64,000 nucleotides of DNA from Candidatus Solirubrobacter pratensis (lineage in GTDB: Bacteria; Actinomycetota; Thermoleophilia; Solirubrobacterales; Solirubrobacteraceae), in contig NZ_KE384481.1 in assembly GCF_000425945.1 (NCBI RefSeq), positions 186,001 to 250,000 on the forward strand. The letters run 5' to 3'. The notes beneath the pieces were generated by a model. That model did not search any database. It was not told the origin of the DNA and saw nothing but the letters and a program-made list of their open reading frames with translations. A program made the position numbers and the translations under genes. This document shows, in pieces, positions 8,790-16,747 of this stretch. Positions within the stretch are counted from its first letter, which is position 1; each line of letters opens with the position of its first letter.

Positions 8790-8791
8790 TC

Positions 8792-8866
8792 GGTCAGACC
8801 CTTTCGGAATTGGTCTAGTCCTTTGGCGGTGCGCGCACGCTATCCAGCTTGTGACGATCGTGTCAA
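8792..8866. promoter_or_regulatory. Divergent operator region with two kinds of GntR-type sites
   Basis: Between the divergent starts at 8789 and 8896 lie GGTCAGACC (8792-8800) and TGGTCTAGTCC (8811-8821), 20 bp apart. Both resemble the GGTCTAGACC core bound by HutC/DasR-type GntR proteins. A separate near-palindrome, TTGTGACGATCGTGTCAA (8849-8866, 14 of 18 positions symmetric), resembles FadR-type sites. The locus encodes one regulator of each general kind (6677-7051 and 10251-10973). The pairing is inferred. Confidence 0.55.
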
Positions 8867-8895
8867 GATGCCGCGAGAGGTAGCGTTCGCCTTCC

Positions 8896-10233
8896 ATGGA
8901 CGGCCTGAACCTGGAGCAGCTGCGCAACGCAGCACAGGCCGGGCGGATCGACACGGTCCTGCTCGCCTTCACCGACATGCAGGGCCGCCTGCAGGGCAAG
9001 CGGCTCACGGCGCGCCACTTCCTCGACTCCGTCGTCGAGCACGGCGCCGAGGCGTGCAACTACCTGCTCGCCGTCGACGTCGAGATGAACACCGTCGGCG
9101 GCTACGAGATCGCCTCGTGGGAGCGCGGCTACGGCGACTTCGCGATGGTGCCCGACCTCGAGACGCTGCGGCCGGTCCCGTGGCACGAGAAGACCGCGCT
9201 GTGCCTGGCCGACCTCGCCTGGGACGACCATGCCCCGGTCGCGCAGTCCCCGCGCCAGATCCTGCGCCGCCAGCTCGAGCGCCTCACCGAGCGCGGCCTG
9301 AAGGCCTCCGCCGCCACCGAGCTCGAGTTCATCGTCTTCAAGGACACCTACGAGGACGCGTTCGCGAACGGCTACCGCGACCTGACGCCGGCCAACCGGT
9401 ACAACCTCGACTACTCGATGCTCGCGACCGGCCGGGTCGAGCCGCTGATCGGCCGGATCCGGCGCCAGATGACCAACGCCGGCATGCTCGTCGAGAACTC
9501 CAAGGGCGAGTGCAACGACGGCCAGCACGAGATCAACTTCGCCTACTCGGACGCGCTGCGCGCCGCCGACGAGCACTCGATCTACAAGACCGGCGCCAAG
9601 GAGATCGCCGCCCAGGAGGGCATGGCGATCACGTTCATGGCCAAGTACGACGAGCGCGAGGGCAACTCGTGCCACATCCACCTCTCGCTCCAGCGCGAGG
9701 ACGGCTCGGCGGTGTTCGCCTCCGACCAGACCGCGTTCGAGCAGTTCCTCGCCGGCCAGCTCGCCGCGCTGCGCGAGCTGACGCTGTTCTACGCGCCCAA
9801 CGTCAATTCGTACAAGCGCTTCGCGGCGGGCTCGTTCGCACCGACCGCCGTCGCCTGGGGCCGCGACAACCGCACGTGCGCGCTGCGCGTGGTCGGCCAC
9901 GGCGACGCGCTGCGGATCGAGCTGCGGCTGCCGGGGGCCGACGTCAACCCCTACCTGGCGCTCGCCGCCATGATCGCCGCGGGGCTGCATGGATTCGATC
10001 ACGAGCTGCCGCTCGAGCCGCGCGTCGAGGGCAACGCCTACACGGCGGACAAGCCGCGCGTGCCCGCGACGCTGCGCGAGGCGCACGACCTGTTCGCCGC
10101 CGGCCGCGTCGCAGCCGGCGCGTTCGGCGACGAGGTCGTCGCGCACTACCTCAACAACGCCCGCGTCGAGCTCGCCGCGTTCGAGTCGGCGGTGACCGAC
10201 TGGGAGCGGGTCAGGGGGTTCGAACGCCTCTGA
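8896..10233 (+). CDS. Glutamine synthetase-family gamma-glutamyl-amine ligase
   Basis: This 445-aa protein has the full glutamine synthetase fold: DMQGRLQGKRL at the N-terminus, metal ligands in TELEF (~142-144) and GECNDGQHEINF, ATP site GNSCHIHLSL, substrate region NSYKRF, WGRDNRTCALRV and RIELRLPGADVNPYL. It belongs to the PuuA/GlnA3/GlnA4-like branch that joins glutamate to an amine (polyamine, ethanolamine or monoalkylamine) with ATP, rather than making glutamine. The assignment rests on neighbours: a PuuD-like hydrolase, permeases and a dehydrogenase. It starts the rightward amine operon. A TAGCGT hexamer lies 9 nt before the ATG, with no close Shine-Dalgarno. Confidence 0.9.
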   Translation: MDGLNLEQLRNAAQAGRIDTVLLAFTDMQGRLQGKRLTARHFLDSVVEHGAEACNYLLAVDVEMNTVGGYEIASWERGYGDFAMVPDLETLRPVPWHEKTALCLADLAWDDHAPVAQSPRQILRRQLERLTERGLKASAATELEFIVFKDTYEDAFANGYRDLTPANRYNLDYSMLATGRVEPLIGRIRRQMTNAGMLVENSKGECNDGQHEINFAYSDALRAADEHSIYKTGAKEIAAQEGMAITFMAKYDEREGNSCHIHLSLQREDGSAVFASDQTAFEQFLAGQLAALRELTLFYAPNVNSYKRFAAGSFAPTAVAWGRDNRTCALRVVGHGDALRIELRLPGADVNPYLALAAMIAAGLHGFDHELPLEPRVEGNAYTADKPRVPATLREAHDLFAAGRVAAGAFGDEVVAHYLNNARVELAAFESAVTDWERVRGFERL

Positions 10234-10250
10234 CGTCGTCCCAACGGAGC

Positions 10251-10973
10251 TTGCGGCGACCGGCGGACGAGACCGCCTTCTCGGCGATCTTCGCGCCGGT
10301 CAAGGGCCAGACGGCGTTCGAGGAGACGCTCGAGCGCCTCGGCACCGCGATCAAGCTCGGCCTGCTGGCGCCCGGCACGCGGCTGCCGGCGGAGCGCGAC
10401 CTGTGCGAGCAGCTCGGGATCGCGCGCTCGACGCTGCGCCAGGCGCTCACCGCACTGGGGCAGAGCGGCCACCTGCACGCCGTGCGCGGGCGCGGCGGCG
10501 GGACGTTCGTGGCGGAGTCCCAGCCGGTCGCCCAGCCGCCGACGGCCGAGGTGCTCGCGCACTGGCGCGACCGCTGCGACGCACGGCTGGCGGTGGAGCT
10601 CGGTGTCGCCGTGCTGGCGGCTGAGCGCGCCGAGCCCGCGGCGATCGAGTCGCTCGGCGAGCTCGTGGCGACGATGAGCGGCTGCCTGGACGACTACCCG
10701 GCCTACCGCCACGCCGACGTGCGCTTCCACATCGGGCTCGCGGAGGCGACCGGCTCGCCGCGGCTGGTGGCGGCCATGACCGAGGCGCAGGGCGCGATGA
10801 CCGATCTCATCAGCTACATCGCGCATCCGCCGCAGGTGCTCGAGTGGGCCAACGGGCAGCACGCCCGTGTCGTCACCTGCCTGGAGCGGCGCGACTCCGC
10901 CACGGCGATGCGCATCATGGCCGAGCACCTGCGCGGCACCGAGCACGTGCTCGCCGGCCTGCTTCCCTCGTAG
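10251..10973 (+). CDS. FadR-subfamily GntR transcriptional regulator
   Basis: About 240 aa. An N-terminal winged helix-turn-helix (AFEETLERLGTAIKLGLLAPGTRLPAERDLCEQLGIARSTLRQALTAL...GRGGGTFV) is followed by an all-helical FCD ligand-binding domain with HADVRFHIGLAEATGSPRL, whose Asp/His pattern is typical of metal-dependent FCD sensors. No ATG or GTG lies between the upstream gene's stop (10233) and the conserved FSAIFAPVKG region. The start is therefore placed at TTG 10251, which follows ACGGAG closely; a few bases of error are possible. It sits inside the amine operon and probably senses the amine or its glutamyl derivative. Confidence 0.83.
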   Translation: MRRPADETAFSAIFAPVKGQTAFEETLERLGTAIKLGLLAPGTRLPAERDLCEQLGIARSTLRQALTALGQSGHLHAVRGRGGGTFVAESQPVAQPPTAEVLAHWRDRCDARLAVELGVAVLAAERAEPAAIESLGELVATMSGCLDDYPAYRHADVRFHIGLAEATGSPRLVAAMTEAQGAMTDLISYIAHPPQVLEWANGQHARVVTCLERRDSATAMRIMAEHLRGTEHVLAGLLPS

Positions 10974-11031
10974 CGACTGATACATTCCGCCAAGAGGACG
11001 GAGGACCATACCTTTACGTGGGGAGGGCTTC

Positions 11032-12600
11032 ATGACGCAGGTCGCGCCGAAGGAACTGCACGACGACGAACGTCGCCTCGCCGAGCTGGGCTACAAGCAG
11101 GATCTCCAGCGCGCATGGAGCGGGTTCTCGAACTTCGCGATCTCCTTCACGATCATCTCCGTCCTCGCCGGCTGCTTCACGACCTACGGGCAGGCGTGGA
11201 ACAACGGCGGCCCGATCGCGATCTCGTGGGGCTGGCCGATCATCTGCGGCCTGATCCTGCTGGTCGCGTTCTCGATGGCGGAGCTGGTGAGCGCGTATCC
11301 GACCGCGGGCGGCATCTACTACTGGGCGTCCACGCTCGGCGGCCCGCGCTGGGGCTGGTTCACCGGGTGGTTGAACTGGGTCGGGCTGATCGGCGTGGTC
11401 GCCTCCGTCGACTACGGCTGCGCGCAGTTCCTGAACGCCACGCTGAGCCTCTACTCGCTCAACCTCGGCTTCGCGAACTTCGGCGACTCCGCGCACGTGC
11501 TGTCGGAGACGTTCTTCCTATTCGCGGTCATCCTCACGCTGCACGCGCTGATCAACATCTTCTCCTCGCCGCTGGTGGCGCTGTTCAACAACATCTCCGT
11601 GTTCTGGCACGTGGCGGGCGTCGCGGCGATCGTCCTTATCCTCGCGTTCGTGCCCGACACGCACCAGAGCGTCGACTTCGTCTTCACCGACCGCATCAAC
11701 AACTCCGGCTTCGGCGGCGGGATGTTCTGGTTCTACGTGCTGCCGCTGGGGTTCCTGCTGACGATGTACACGCAGACGGGCTACGACGCGTCGGCGCACA
11801 TCTCCGAGGAGACCAAGGGCGCGGCCAAGGCGGCGGCGCAGGGCGTCTGGCGCTCGGTCTTCTGGTCGGGCGTCGGCGGCTGGATCGTGCTGCTGGCGAT
11901 CACGTTCGCGGCGACCGACGTGGCGGGCATCAACAAGGGCGCCGGCTCCTCGCTCGCCGTCTTCTCGACCGCGCTCACGCCCGGCTGGGACAAGATGGTG
12001 GTGTTGATCGCGACGATCGGGCAGCTGTTCTGCGGCATGGCGTGCGTGACGAGCTGCTCGCGCATGACCTACGCGTTCTCGCGCGACCGCGCGATGCCCG
12101 GCTGGCGGCTGTGGACGCGCCTGAACCACCACCGCGTGCCGGCCTACGCCGTCGTCTTCTCGTGCGTCTGCGCGCTGCTCATGACCGCGCCCGCGCTCGC
12201 CGGCGACGCCAACGGCGCGCCGTACGCGTTCTTCGCCGTCGTCTCGATCTGCGTGATCGGGCTCTACATCGCCTACGTGATGCCGGTCTTCCTGCGCTGG
12301 CGCAAGGGCGACGACTTCGAGCCCGGCCCGTGGACGCTCGGCGCGAAGTACCGCTGGATCAACCCCGCAGCGATCATCTGGGTCGCGATCTGCGTGATCA
12401 TCTTCTGCCTGCCGTTCACGCCCGCCGCGGTGCCGTGGCGCGACGAGTTCGACATCAAGTACCTCAACTACGCGCCGGTGACGGTCGGCGGGCTGCTGCT
12501 GATCGTCGGCGTGTGGTGGGCGGTGCGCGCCAAGCACACGTTCAAGGGGCCGGTGCGGACGGTGGAGTTCGATGAGGCCGCCGGGGTCGTCGAGCGGTGA
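11032..12600 (+). CDS. APC-superfamily amino acid/GABA-type permease
   Basis: This 522-aa protein has twelve predicted membrane spans. The N-terminus DERRLAELGYKQDLQRAWSGFSNFAISFTIISVLAGCFTTY, the AYPTAGGIYYWAS segment and HISEETKGAAKAA are the signature of the GABA/amine permease branch of the APC superfamily. It is the second permease of the locus and differs in detail from the one at 7263-8789, so the two probably take up different but related substrates or are used by different halves of the pathway. GGGAGG lies 6-7 nt before the ATG. Its stop overlaps the next start as GTGA. Confidence 0.9.
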   Translation: MTQVAPKELHDDERRLAELGYKQDLQRAWSGFSNFAISFTIISVLAGCFTTYGQAWNNGGPIAISWGWPIICGLILLVAFSMAELVSAYPTAGGIYYWASTLGGPRWGWFTGWLNWVGLIGVVASVDYGCAQFLNATLSLYSLNLGFANFGDSAHVLSETFFLFAVILTLHALINIFSSPLVALFNNISVFWHVAGVAAIVLILAFVPDTHQSVDFVFTDRINNSGFGGGMFWFYVLPLGFLLTMYTQTGYDASAHISEETKGAAKAAAQGVWRSVFWSGVGGWIVLLAITFAATDVAGINKGAGSSLAVFSTALTPGWDKMVVLIATIGQLFCGMACVTSCSRMTYAFSRDRAMPGWRLWTRLNHHRVPAYAVVFSCVCALLMTAPALAGDANGAPYAFFAVVSICVIGLYIAYVMPVFLRWRKGDDFEPGPWTLGAKYRWINPAAIIWVAICVIIFCLPFTPAAVPWRDEFDIKYLNYAPVTVGGLLLIVGVWWAVRAKHTFKGPVRTVEFDEAAGVVER

Positions 12601-13289
12601 ACAGGCCGGTGATCGGGCTGTGCGCCGCGATCGAGCGGGCGCGCTGGAGCGTGTGGGACGACGAGGCGGTGCTGCTGCCGCGCTCGTACGCGGTGGCCGT
12701 GCAGCGAGCGGGCGGACTCGCGCTGCTGCTGCCGCCCGACCCGGCCGCGGCCCTCGATCCTGACGAGACGCTCGATCTGCTCGACGGACTGCTGCTCGCC
12801 GGCGGCGCAGACTACGGCGAGTACCCGGAGCGCGACGCGTTCGAGCTGGCGCTGGCGACGCGCGCGATGGAGCGCGACCTCCCGTTCCTCGGCGTCTGCC
12901 GCGGGATGCAGCTGATGAACCTCGCGCGCGGGGGAACGCTGATCGAGCACCTCCCGGACGTCTACGGGCACGAGGATCACCGCGCGACGCCGGGCGCGTT
13001 CGGCGACCACGACGTGCGGCTCGTGCACGGGTCGCTCGCCGCGCGGGCGGCCGGGGAGGTGGTGCACGCGACCAAGTCGCACCACCACCAGGGCGTCGAC
13101 GCGATCGGCGAAGGGCTGGAGGTGACCGGCCGGGCGTCGATCGACGACCTGCCGGAGGCGATCGAGGACCCGTCGCGGCGCTTCGCCCTGGGCGTGCAGT
13201 GGCACCCCGAGGCCGACCCGGTGGGCGCGGAGATCGCCGCGCTCGTGGAGGCCGCGCGCGACGCGCTCGGGAACGTGGAGGCGGCGTGA
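12597..13289 (+). CDS. PuuD-like gamma-glutamyl-amine hydrolase (class I amidotransferase, peptidase C26)
   Basis: This 230-aa protein has the glutamine-amidotransferase triad of the PuuD family: nucleophile Cys101 in FLGVCRGMQLMNLARGG and His203-x-Glu205 in GVQWHPEAD, plus the family motif ATKSHHHQGVD. PuuD cleaves gamma-glutamyl-GABA to glutamate and GABA. Here it would release glutamate from the gamma-glutamyl compound made by the ligase at 8896 after the amine part has been oxidised. The GTG start overlaps the permease stop, and its own stop overlaps the next GTG as GTGA, which continues the coupled operon. Confidence 0.92.
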   Translation: MNRPVIGLCAAIERARWSVWDDEAVLLPRSYAVAVQRAGGLALLLPPDPAAALDPDETLDLLDGLLLAGGADYGEYPERDAFELALATRAMERDLPFLGVCRGMQLMNLARGGTLIEHLPDVYGHEDHRATPGAFGDHDVRLVHGSLAARAAGEVVHATKSHHHQGVDAIGEGLEVTGRASIDDLPEAIEDPSRRFALGVQWHPEADPVGAEIAALVEAARDALGNVEAA

Positions 13290-13342
13290 CCCTCCATCCC
13301 TACACCGAGATGAAGTCCATGTACTACGCGACAGGAGGGTGA
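13286..13342 (+). CDS. Candidate 18-residue coupled small protein
   Basis: Translation from GTG 13286 gives MTLHPYTEMKSMYYATGG and stops with TGA at 13340-13342. The start overlaps the hydrolase stop as GTGA, the linkage used by most genes of this locus, and the stop shares its last base with the dehydrogenase ATG (TGATG). Third codon positions are mostly G or C, as in neighbouring genes. The last codons contain AGGAGG, which also serves as Shine-Dalgarno for the next gene, so this could merely be a coupling leader. No known family was recognised. The sequence has two adjacent Tyr, one His and a Gly-Gly end. Translation is plausible but unproven. Confidence 0.45.
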   Translation: MTLHPYTEMKSMYYATGG

Positions 13343-14085
13343 TGGGACGGCTGGCGGGGAAGGTGTGCGTCGTGACGGGCGCGGCAGGCGGCATCGGTGG
13401 GGAGTCCGCGCGCCGCTTCCGCGAGGAGGGCGCGACCGTGGTCGGCGTCGACCTGGACGACGTCGCCGACGTCGACCTCTCGATCGCCTGCGACGTCGCC
13501 GACGAGCAGTCGGTGCGCTCGATGTACGAGGAGGCGACGGCGCGCTTCGGCCGCCTCGACGTGCTGTTCAACAACGCGGGCATCTCGCCCGACGACGACG
13601 GCTCCGTGCTCGATACGACGCTCGAGGGGTGGCAGCGCGTGCAGGACGTCAATCTGCGCTCGGTCTTCCTCTGCTGCAAGTACGGCATCCCGCGCCTGCT
13701 CGAGGCCGGCGGCGGCTCGGTCATCAACACCGCCTCGTTCGTCGCCGTCATGGGCGCCGCGACGTCGCAGATCTCCTACACCGCGTCCAAGGGCGCGGTG
13801 CTCGCGCTCACGCGCGAGCTCGGCGTCGAGTTCGCCCGCCGCGGCGTACGCGTGAACGCGCTCTGCCCGGGACCGGTCGACACGCCGCTGCTGCGCGAGC
13901 TCTATGCCGCCGATCCCGCGCAGGCCGCCCGCCGCATGGTCCACCTCCCGATGGGCCGCTTCGCCGCGGCGCGCGAGATCGCCAACGCGGCGCTCTTCCT
14001 CGCGTCCGACGAGTCCTCGTACATCACGGCGTCCACGTTCCTGGTCGACGGCGGGCTGTCCGGGGCCTACGTCACCCCTACCTGA
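13342..14085 (+). CDS. Short-chain dehydrogenase/reductase
   Basis: This is a classical SDR of 247 aa from ATG 13342. It has the NAD(P)-binding TGAAGGIG (12-19), an acidic residue after beta-2 (GVDLDD, favouring NAD), NNAG (~77-80), and the catalytic Tyr146 and Lys150 in YTASK with a preceding Ser. RVNALCPGPVDTPLL is the usual cofactor-closing loop. AGGAGG lies 3 nt upstream; a GTG one codon earlier is also possible. As the last gene of the amine operon it may oxidise the alcohol or amino-alcohol part of the gamma-glutamyl intermediate; that role is inferred. It converges on the GH43 gene with an 8-bp overlap. Confidence 0.88.
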   Translation: MGRLAGKVCVVTGAAGGIGGESARRFREEGATVVGVDLDDVADVDLSIACDVADEQSVRSMYEEATARFGRLDVLFNNAGISPDDDGSVLDTTLEGWQRVQDVNLRSVFLCCKYGIPRLLEAGGGSVINTASFVAVMGAATSQISYTASKGAVLALTRELGVEFARRGVRVNALCPGPVDTPLLRELYAADPAQAARRMVHLPMGRFAAAREIANAALFLASDESSYITASTFLVDGGLSGAYVTPT

Positions 14086-15709
14086 CGACGACGGGGATCC
14101 GAACGGACACGGGCCCGCGCGCGCCGGCGACGTCGCGGTAGCCGCCCGCGGCCAGCCGGCGCTGGTAGGTCAGCGTGATGGTCGTCCGGCCAGGGCTTCG
14201 CGCGGCGACGGTGACCCCGTCCGGCCCGGAACCCTGGAGCTCCACCGCGGCGCCGGGCGCGGCGGCGTCGACGCGGTTGAGCGGGTTGGCGAGCGCGAGC
14301 TCGGCGCCGTCGGCGCTCGTGACCCGCCAGCGCAGGCGCCGCTCGCTGCCGCTGCGCAGGACGAGCGCCCGCGCGCTCGCGCGCAGCCGGTACGGCGCCA
14401 CGCCCGAGGGGATCGGCTCGTCGCCGGTCGACTGCTCGATGCTGAGCTGCCCGCCGGCCAGCCGCATCCGCTCGGTGTAGAGCCGGCGCTGCTCGGTGCC
14501 GGGGCTGGGGCGGCCGTGATGGACGTAGTAGAGCTCGCTGCCGTCGGGCGAGGCGGCGATGCTGCCGTGCCCGGTCGAATACATGCCGATCGCGGGATCC
14601 TGATGCAGGATCGGGTTGGCCGCCGCCTTCTTGAACGGCCCGAGCGGGCTGCTCGACGTCGCGTAGCCGACGCCGTACTGGGGCGTCTCCCAGTTGTTGG
14701 CGGAGTATGTGAGGTAGTAGGTCGAGCCCGCGCGCAGGATGCTCGAGCCCTCCTCCCAGCGCCGGTCCTTCTTCTGTCCGTTGCTGAGCGCGTAGTCGTT
14801 GACGTCGGCGTTCTCCCACGGCTGCTTGTCGTGGCCGTAGTCGAGCACGGTCACGTAGCCGTCGCGGCGCGGGCCGGCCGGGCCGCCCGGGCGGTCGTTG
14901 GCGCCCTGGTAGGCGGGCGCGATCGACGGCATCGTGCGCGCCGCCGGGTCGCTCCACCAGGCGGTGGTCAGCGGCACGGCGATGATGTTGGATTCCTCGA
15001 CGTACTTGCCGAGGTCGGTGTCCCAGTTCCAGTTGCGGTACGCGTTGCGCGAGACGTAGAGGTACATGCGCCCGCCGTCGAACAGCACGTCGGGGTCGAT
15101 CGTGGGGATGTAGGTCCCGAGCGGCGCCTTCTCGCCCTCGGCGAGCGTCGCCGGCGGCGTGCGCTGATCCGGCCCCATCAGCAGGTTGACGTCGTGATAG
15201 TCCGGGTCGTACGGGTTGAAGCCGATCGGCTGGTCGGAGATGTTGCGGAACGGGCCGGCGGGCGAGCGCGAGACGGCGACACCGATCTTGCACGGCTCCT
15301 CGAAGCCCGCGTATCCGAACCACCGTTGCTTGTTGGCGTCCGAGCGCGCGGCATAGAAGAGGAAGTACCAGCCGGTGCGCGGGTTGCGGTAGACCTCCGG
15401 CGCCCAGAACCAGTCGTTGCCCCACTGGTCGGGGTCGTCCGCGGGCAGCGCGCCGCCCGGCATCCGTTCCCACGTCGCGAGGTCGGCCGAGCGGTACACG
15501 CCGAAGTGGTAGCCAGGGCCCGCGCCGTCGGTCGAGTAGGCGTAGTAGTAGCCGGTCGCGGCGTCGTGCAGGACATACGGGTCCGCGGCGGGCTGGGACG
15601 CGTCGTTGAAGTAGGTGGCGTCGGTCCAGGACGGCGGGAGGGCGGTGGCGGCGGCGGGGGCCGCGAGCGCGGCGACGGCGGCGGCGCAGAGGACGGCGAG
15701 ACGGCGCAT
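14078..15709 (-). CDS. Exported glycoside hydrolase family 43-like enzyme
   Basis: This 543-aa protein has a signal peptide (MRRLAVLCAAAVAALAAPAAATA) and a five-bladed propeller domain of the GH43 type. The catalytic residues can be picked out: general base Asp43 in AADPYVLHD, the pKa-modulating Asp in TIDPDVLFDGG, the general acid Glu in RWEEGSSIL, and the supporting STGHGSIAASPDGSELYYVHHGR. Residues ~430-543 form a beta-rich C-terminal module. GH43 enzymes act mostly on arabinan, xylan or galactan side chains. A secreted arabinan- or xylan-trimming enzyme is likely, but the sugar is not determined. It converges on and slightly overlaps the SDR gene. Confidence 0.85.
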   Translation of the reverse strand: MRRLAVLCAAAVAALAAPAAATALPPSWTDATYFNDASQPAADPYVLHDAATGYYYAYSTDGAGPGYHFGVYRSADLATWERMPGGALPADDPDQWGNDWFWAPEVYRNPRTGWYFLFYAARSDANKQRWFGYAGFEEPCKIGVAVSRSPAGPFRNISDQPIGFNPYDPDYHDVNLLMGPDQRTPPATLAEGEKAPLGTYIPTIDPDVLFDGGRMYLYVSRNAYRNWNWDTDLGKYVEESNIIAVPLTTAWWSDPAARTMPSIAPAYQGANDRPGGPAGPRRDGYVTVLDYGHDKQPWENADVNDYALSNGQKKDRRWEEGSSILRAGSTYYLTYSANNWETPQYGVGYATSSSPLGPFKKAAANPILHQDPAIGMYSTGHGSIAASPDGSELYYVHHGRPSPGTEQRRLYTERMRLAGGQLSIEQSTGDEPIPSGVAPYRLRASARALVLRSGSERRLRWRVTSADGAELALANPLNRVDAAAPGAAVELQGSGPDGVTVAARSPGRTTITLTYQRRLAAGGYRDVAGARGPVSVRIPVVVR

Positions 15710-15744
15710 GACGCCGTATGCCTACCCGTCGCGGCGCGCCGGAA

Positions 15745-15759
15745 TACGCTGCAAGCATG
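15745..15759 (+). promoter_or_regulatory. Leaderless promoter -10 of the GFA gene
   Basis: TACGCT (15745-15750) fits the actinobacterial -10 pattern TANNNT and is followed by exactly 6 nt and then the ATG. No Shine-Dalgarno is present, so transcription should start at or next to the A of the start codon. Confidence 0.5.
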
Positions 15760-16167
15760 GTCACCGGCTCCTGCATGTGCGGCACCGTCCGCTTCCGCGT
15801 CGACGCGGACTTCTCCACCGCGGGCTATTGCCATTGCACGCGCTGCCAGCATCGGACCGGCGTGCCCCTGGGCGCGCTGAGCGGGATGGTCGCCGCCGAC
15901 GCGGTCGAGATCCTCGAAGGAGCGGACTCGATCAGGACCTGGCGGCCGGACGAGGGGTTCCCGAAGTCGTTCTGCGCGTCGTGCGGCGGCCACGTCTGGG
16001 CCGGCGAGCCGGGATCAGGCGGCGTCGTCGCGATCCGGCTCGGCGCGCTCGACGGCGACCCCGGCATCCGCCCGCGCTGGCACCAATGGGTCGACGCCTC
16101 GCCGGACTGGGAGCCGCTGCCCGACGACGGGCTGCCGCGCTACCCGGGCCCGCGCGAACAGGATTAG
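15757..16167 (+). CDS. GFA family zinc protein
   Basis: This 136-aa protein carries the GFA (glutathione-dependent formaldehyde-activating enzyme-like) zinc sites: CMCG near the start, CHCTRC around residue 28-33 and FCASCGGHVW around residue 80. Between them are short beta-strands typical of the fold. Most bacterial members have no proven activity, and actinobacteria usually lack glutathione, so the historical name should not be read as a function. The ATG at 15757 was chosen because the conserved MVTGSCMCGTVRF begins there and a -10 hexamer lies 6 nt upstream. It overlaps the convergent next gene by 4 bp. Confidence 0.85.
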   Translation: MVTGSCMCGTVRFRVDADFSTAGYCHCTRCQHRTGVPLGALSGMVAADAVEILEGADSIRTWRPDEGFPKSFCASCGGHVWAGEPGSGGVVAIRLGALDGDPGIRPRWHQWVDASPDWEPLPDDGLPRYPGPREQD

Positions 16168-16730
16168 ACCGGCAGCAGCGGCGAGGCGGGATGCGCCGCG
16201 AGATCGCCGGCGAGCCGCTCGAGCATCAGGGCGGTGTCGGCGATGCGGACGCCGGTGAGATGCTGGTCGCGGGCCTCGAAGTCGTCGAGGATGGCGCGGA
16301 TCGCCGCGTCGTAGGCGCCGCCGTCGCGGGCGGCGATCGCCTCGATCGCGGCGGCCGCGCGATTGAATGCGGCGGAGCCCGCGCGCATGCCGGCGGCGGC
16401 CGCGGTCGCCGCCTCGGCGTCGCCCTCGATCAGCGCCGCGATCGCGACGGCGTAGCGGGCGGGCGGCGAGTGGGCGTCGTCCGGCACCGCGACGCGCGCG
16501 TATCCCGCGGCGTCGGCCGCGTCGCCCGCGATCACCGCCGCCTTGAGCATCCCGATCAGCCGCCCGTAGCTCTCCGGGGGCGCCGCCTCCCACGAGCGGC
16601 GGTAGAGATCTGACGCCGCGCGGAACGCGTCACGGGCGTCGTTTCCGCTCAGCAGCGCCGTTTGCGCGCGGCCTTCGGTGGCGATCGCGTCACGCAGGAG
16701 GTCCAGATGGGTTCCCTCCGGCAACGCCAT
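16164..16730 (-). CDS. Hypothetical all-helical protein (188 aa)
   Basis: This Ala-rich protein is predicted to be nearly all helix, with helix-turn-helix repeats similar in spacing to TPR units (AFRAASDLYRRSWEAAPPESYGRLIGMLKAAVIAGDAADAAGYAR...ARYAVAIAALIEGDAEAATAAAAGM). It has no signal peptide, membrane span or catalytic motif. Proteins of this look occur in related actinobacteria, but no function is known to me. The ATG is preceded by TATGGT and a 6-nt gap, supporting a leaderless transcript. Its start lies 17 bp from the divergent endopeptidase start. Confidence 0.72.
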   Translation of the reverse strand: MALPEGTHLDLLRDAIATEGRAQTALLSGNDARDAFRAASDLYRRSWEAAPPESYGRLIGMLKAAVIAGDAADAAGYARVAVPDDAHSPPARYAVAIAALIEGDAEAATAAAAGMRAGSAAFNRAAAAIEAIAARDGGAYDAAIRAILDDFEARDQHLTGVRIADTALMLERLAGDLAAHPASPLLPV

Positions 16731-16742
16731 TGAGCAACCATA
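16731..16742 (-). promoter_or_regulatory. Leaderless promoter -10 of the 188-aa gene
   Basis: On the minus strand TATGGT (16742-16737) is followed by 6 nt and the ATG at 16730. It fits TANNNT-N6-ATG. Confidence 0.5.
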
Positions 16743-16747
16743 CGCCG

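Noticed and set aside
10216-10230. GGTTCGAAC resembling a tRNA T-loop
   Set aside because: It encodes the C-terminal GFERL of the glutamine-synthetase-like protein, and no acceptor, D or anticodon stem surrounds it.
5730-10973. Very long open frame on the plus strand (~1,700 codons)
   Set aside because: It is a GC-driven open frame antisense to the FAD/GcvT, kinase, GntR and permease genes. Only its last ~240 codons (FadR-type regulator) are real.
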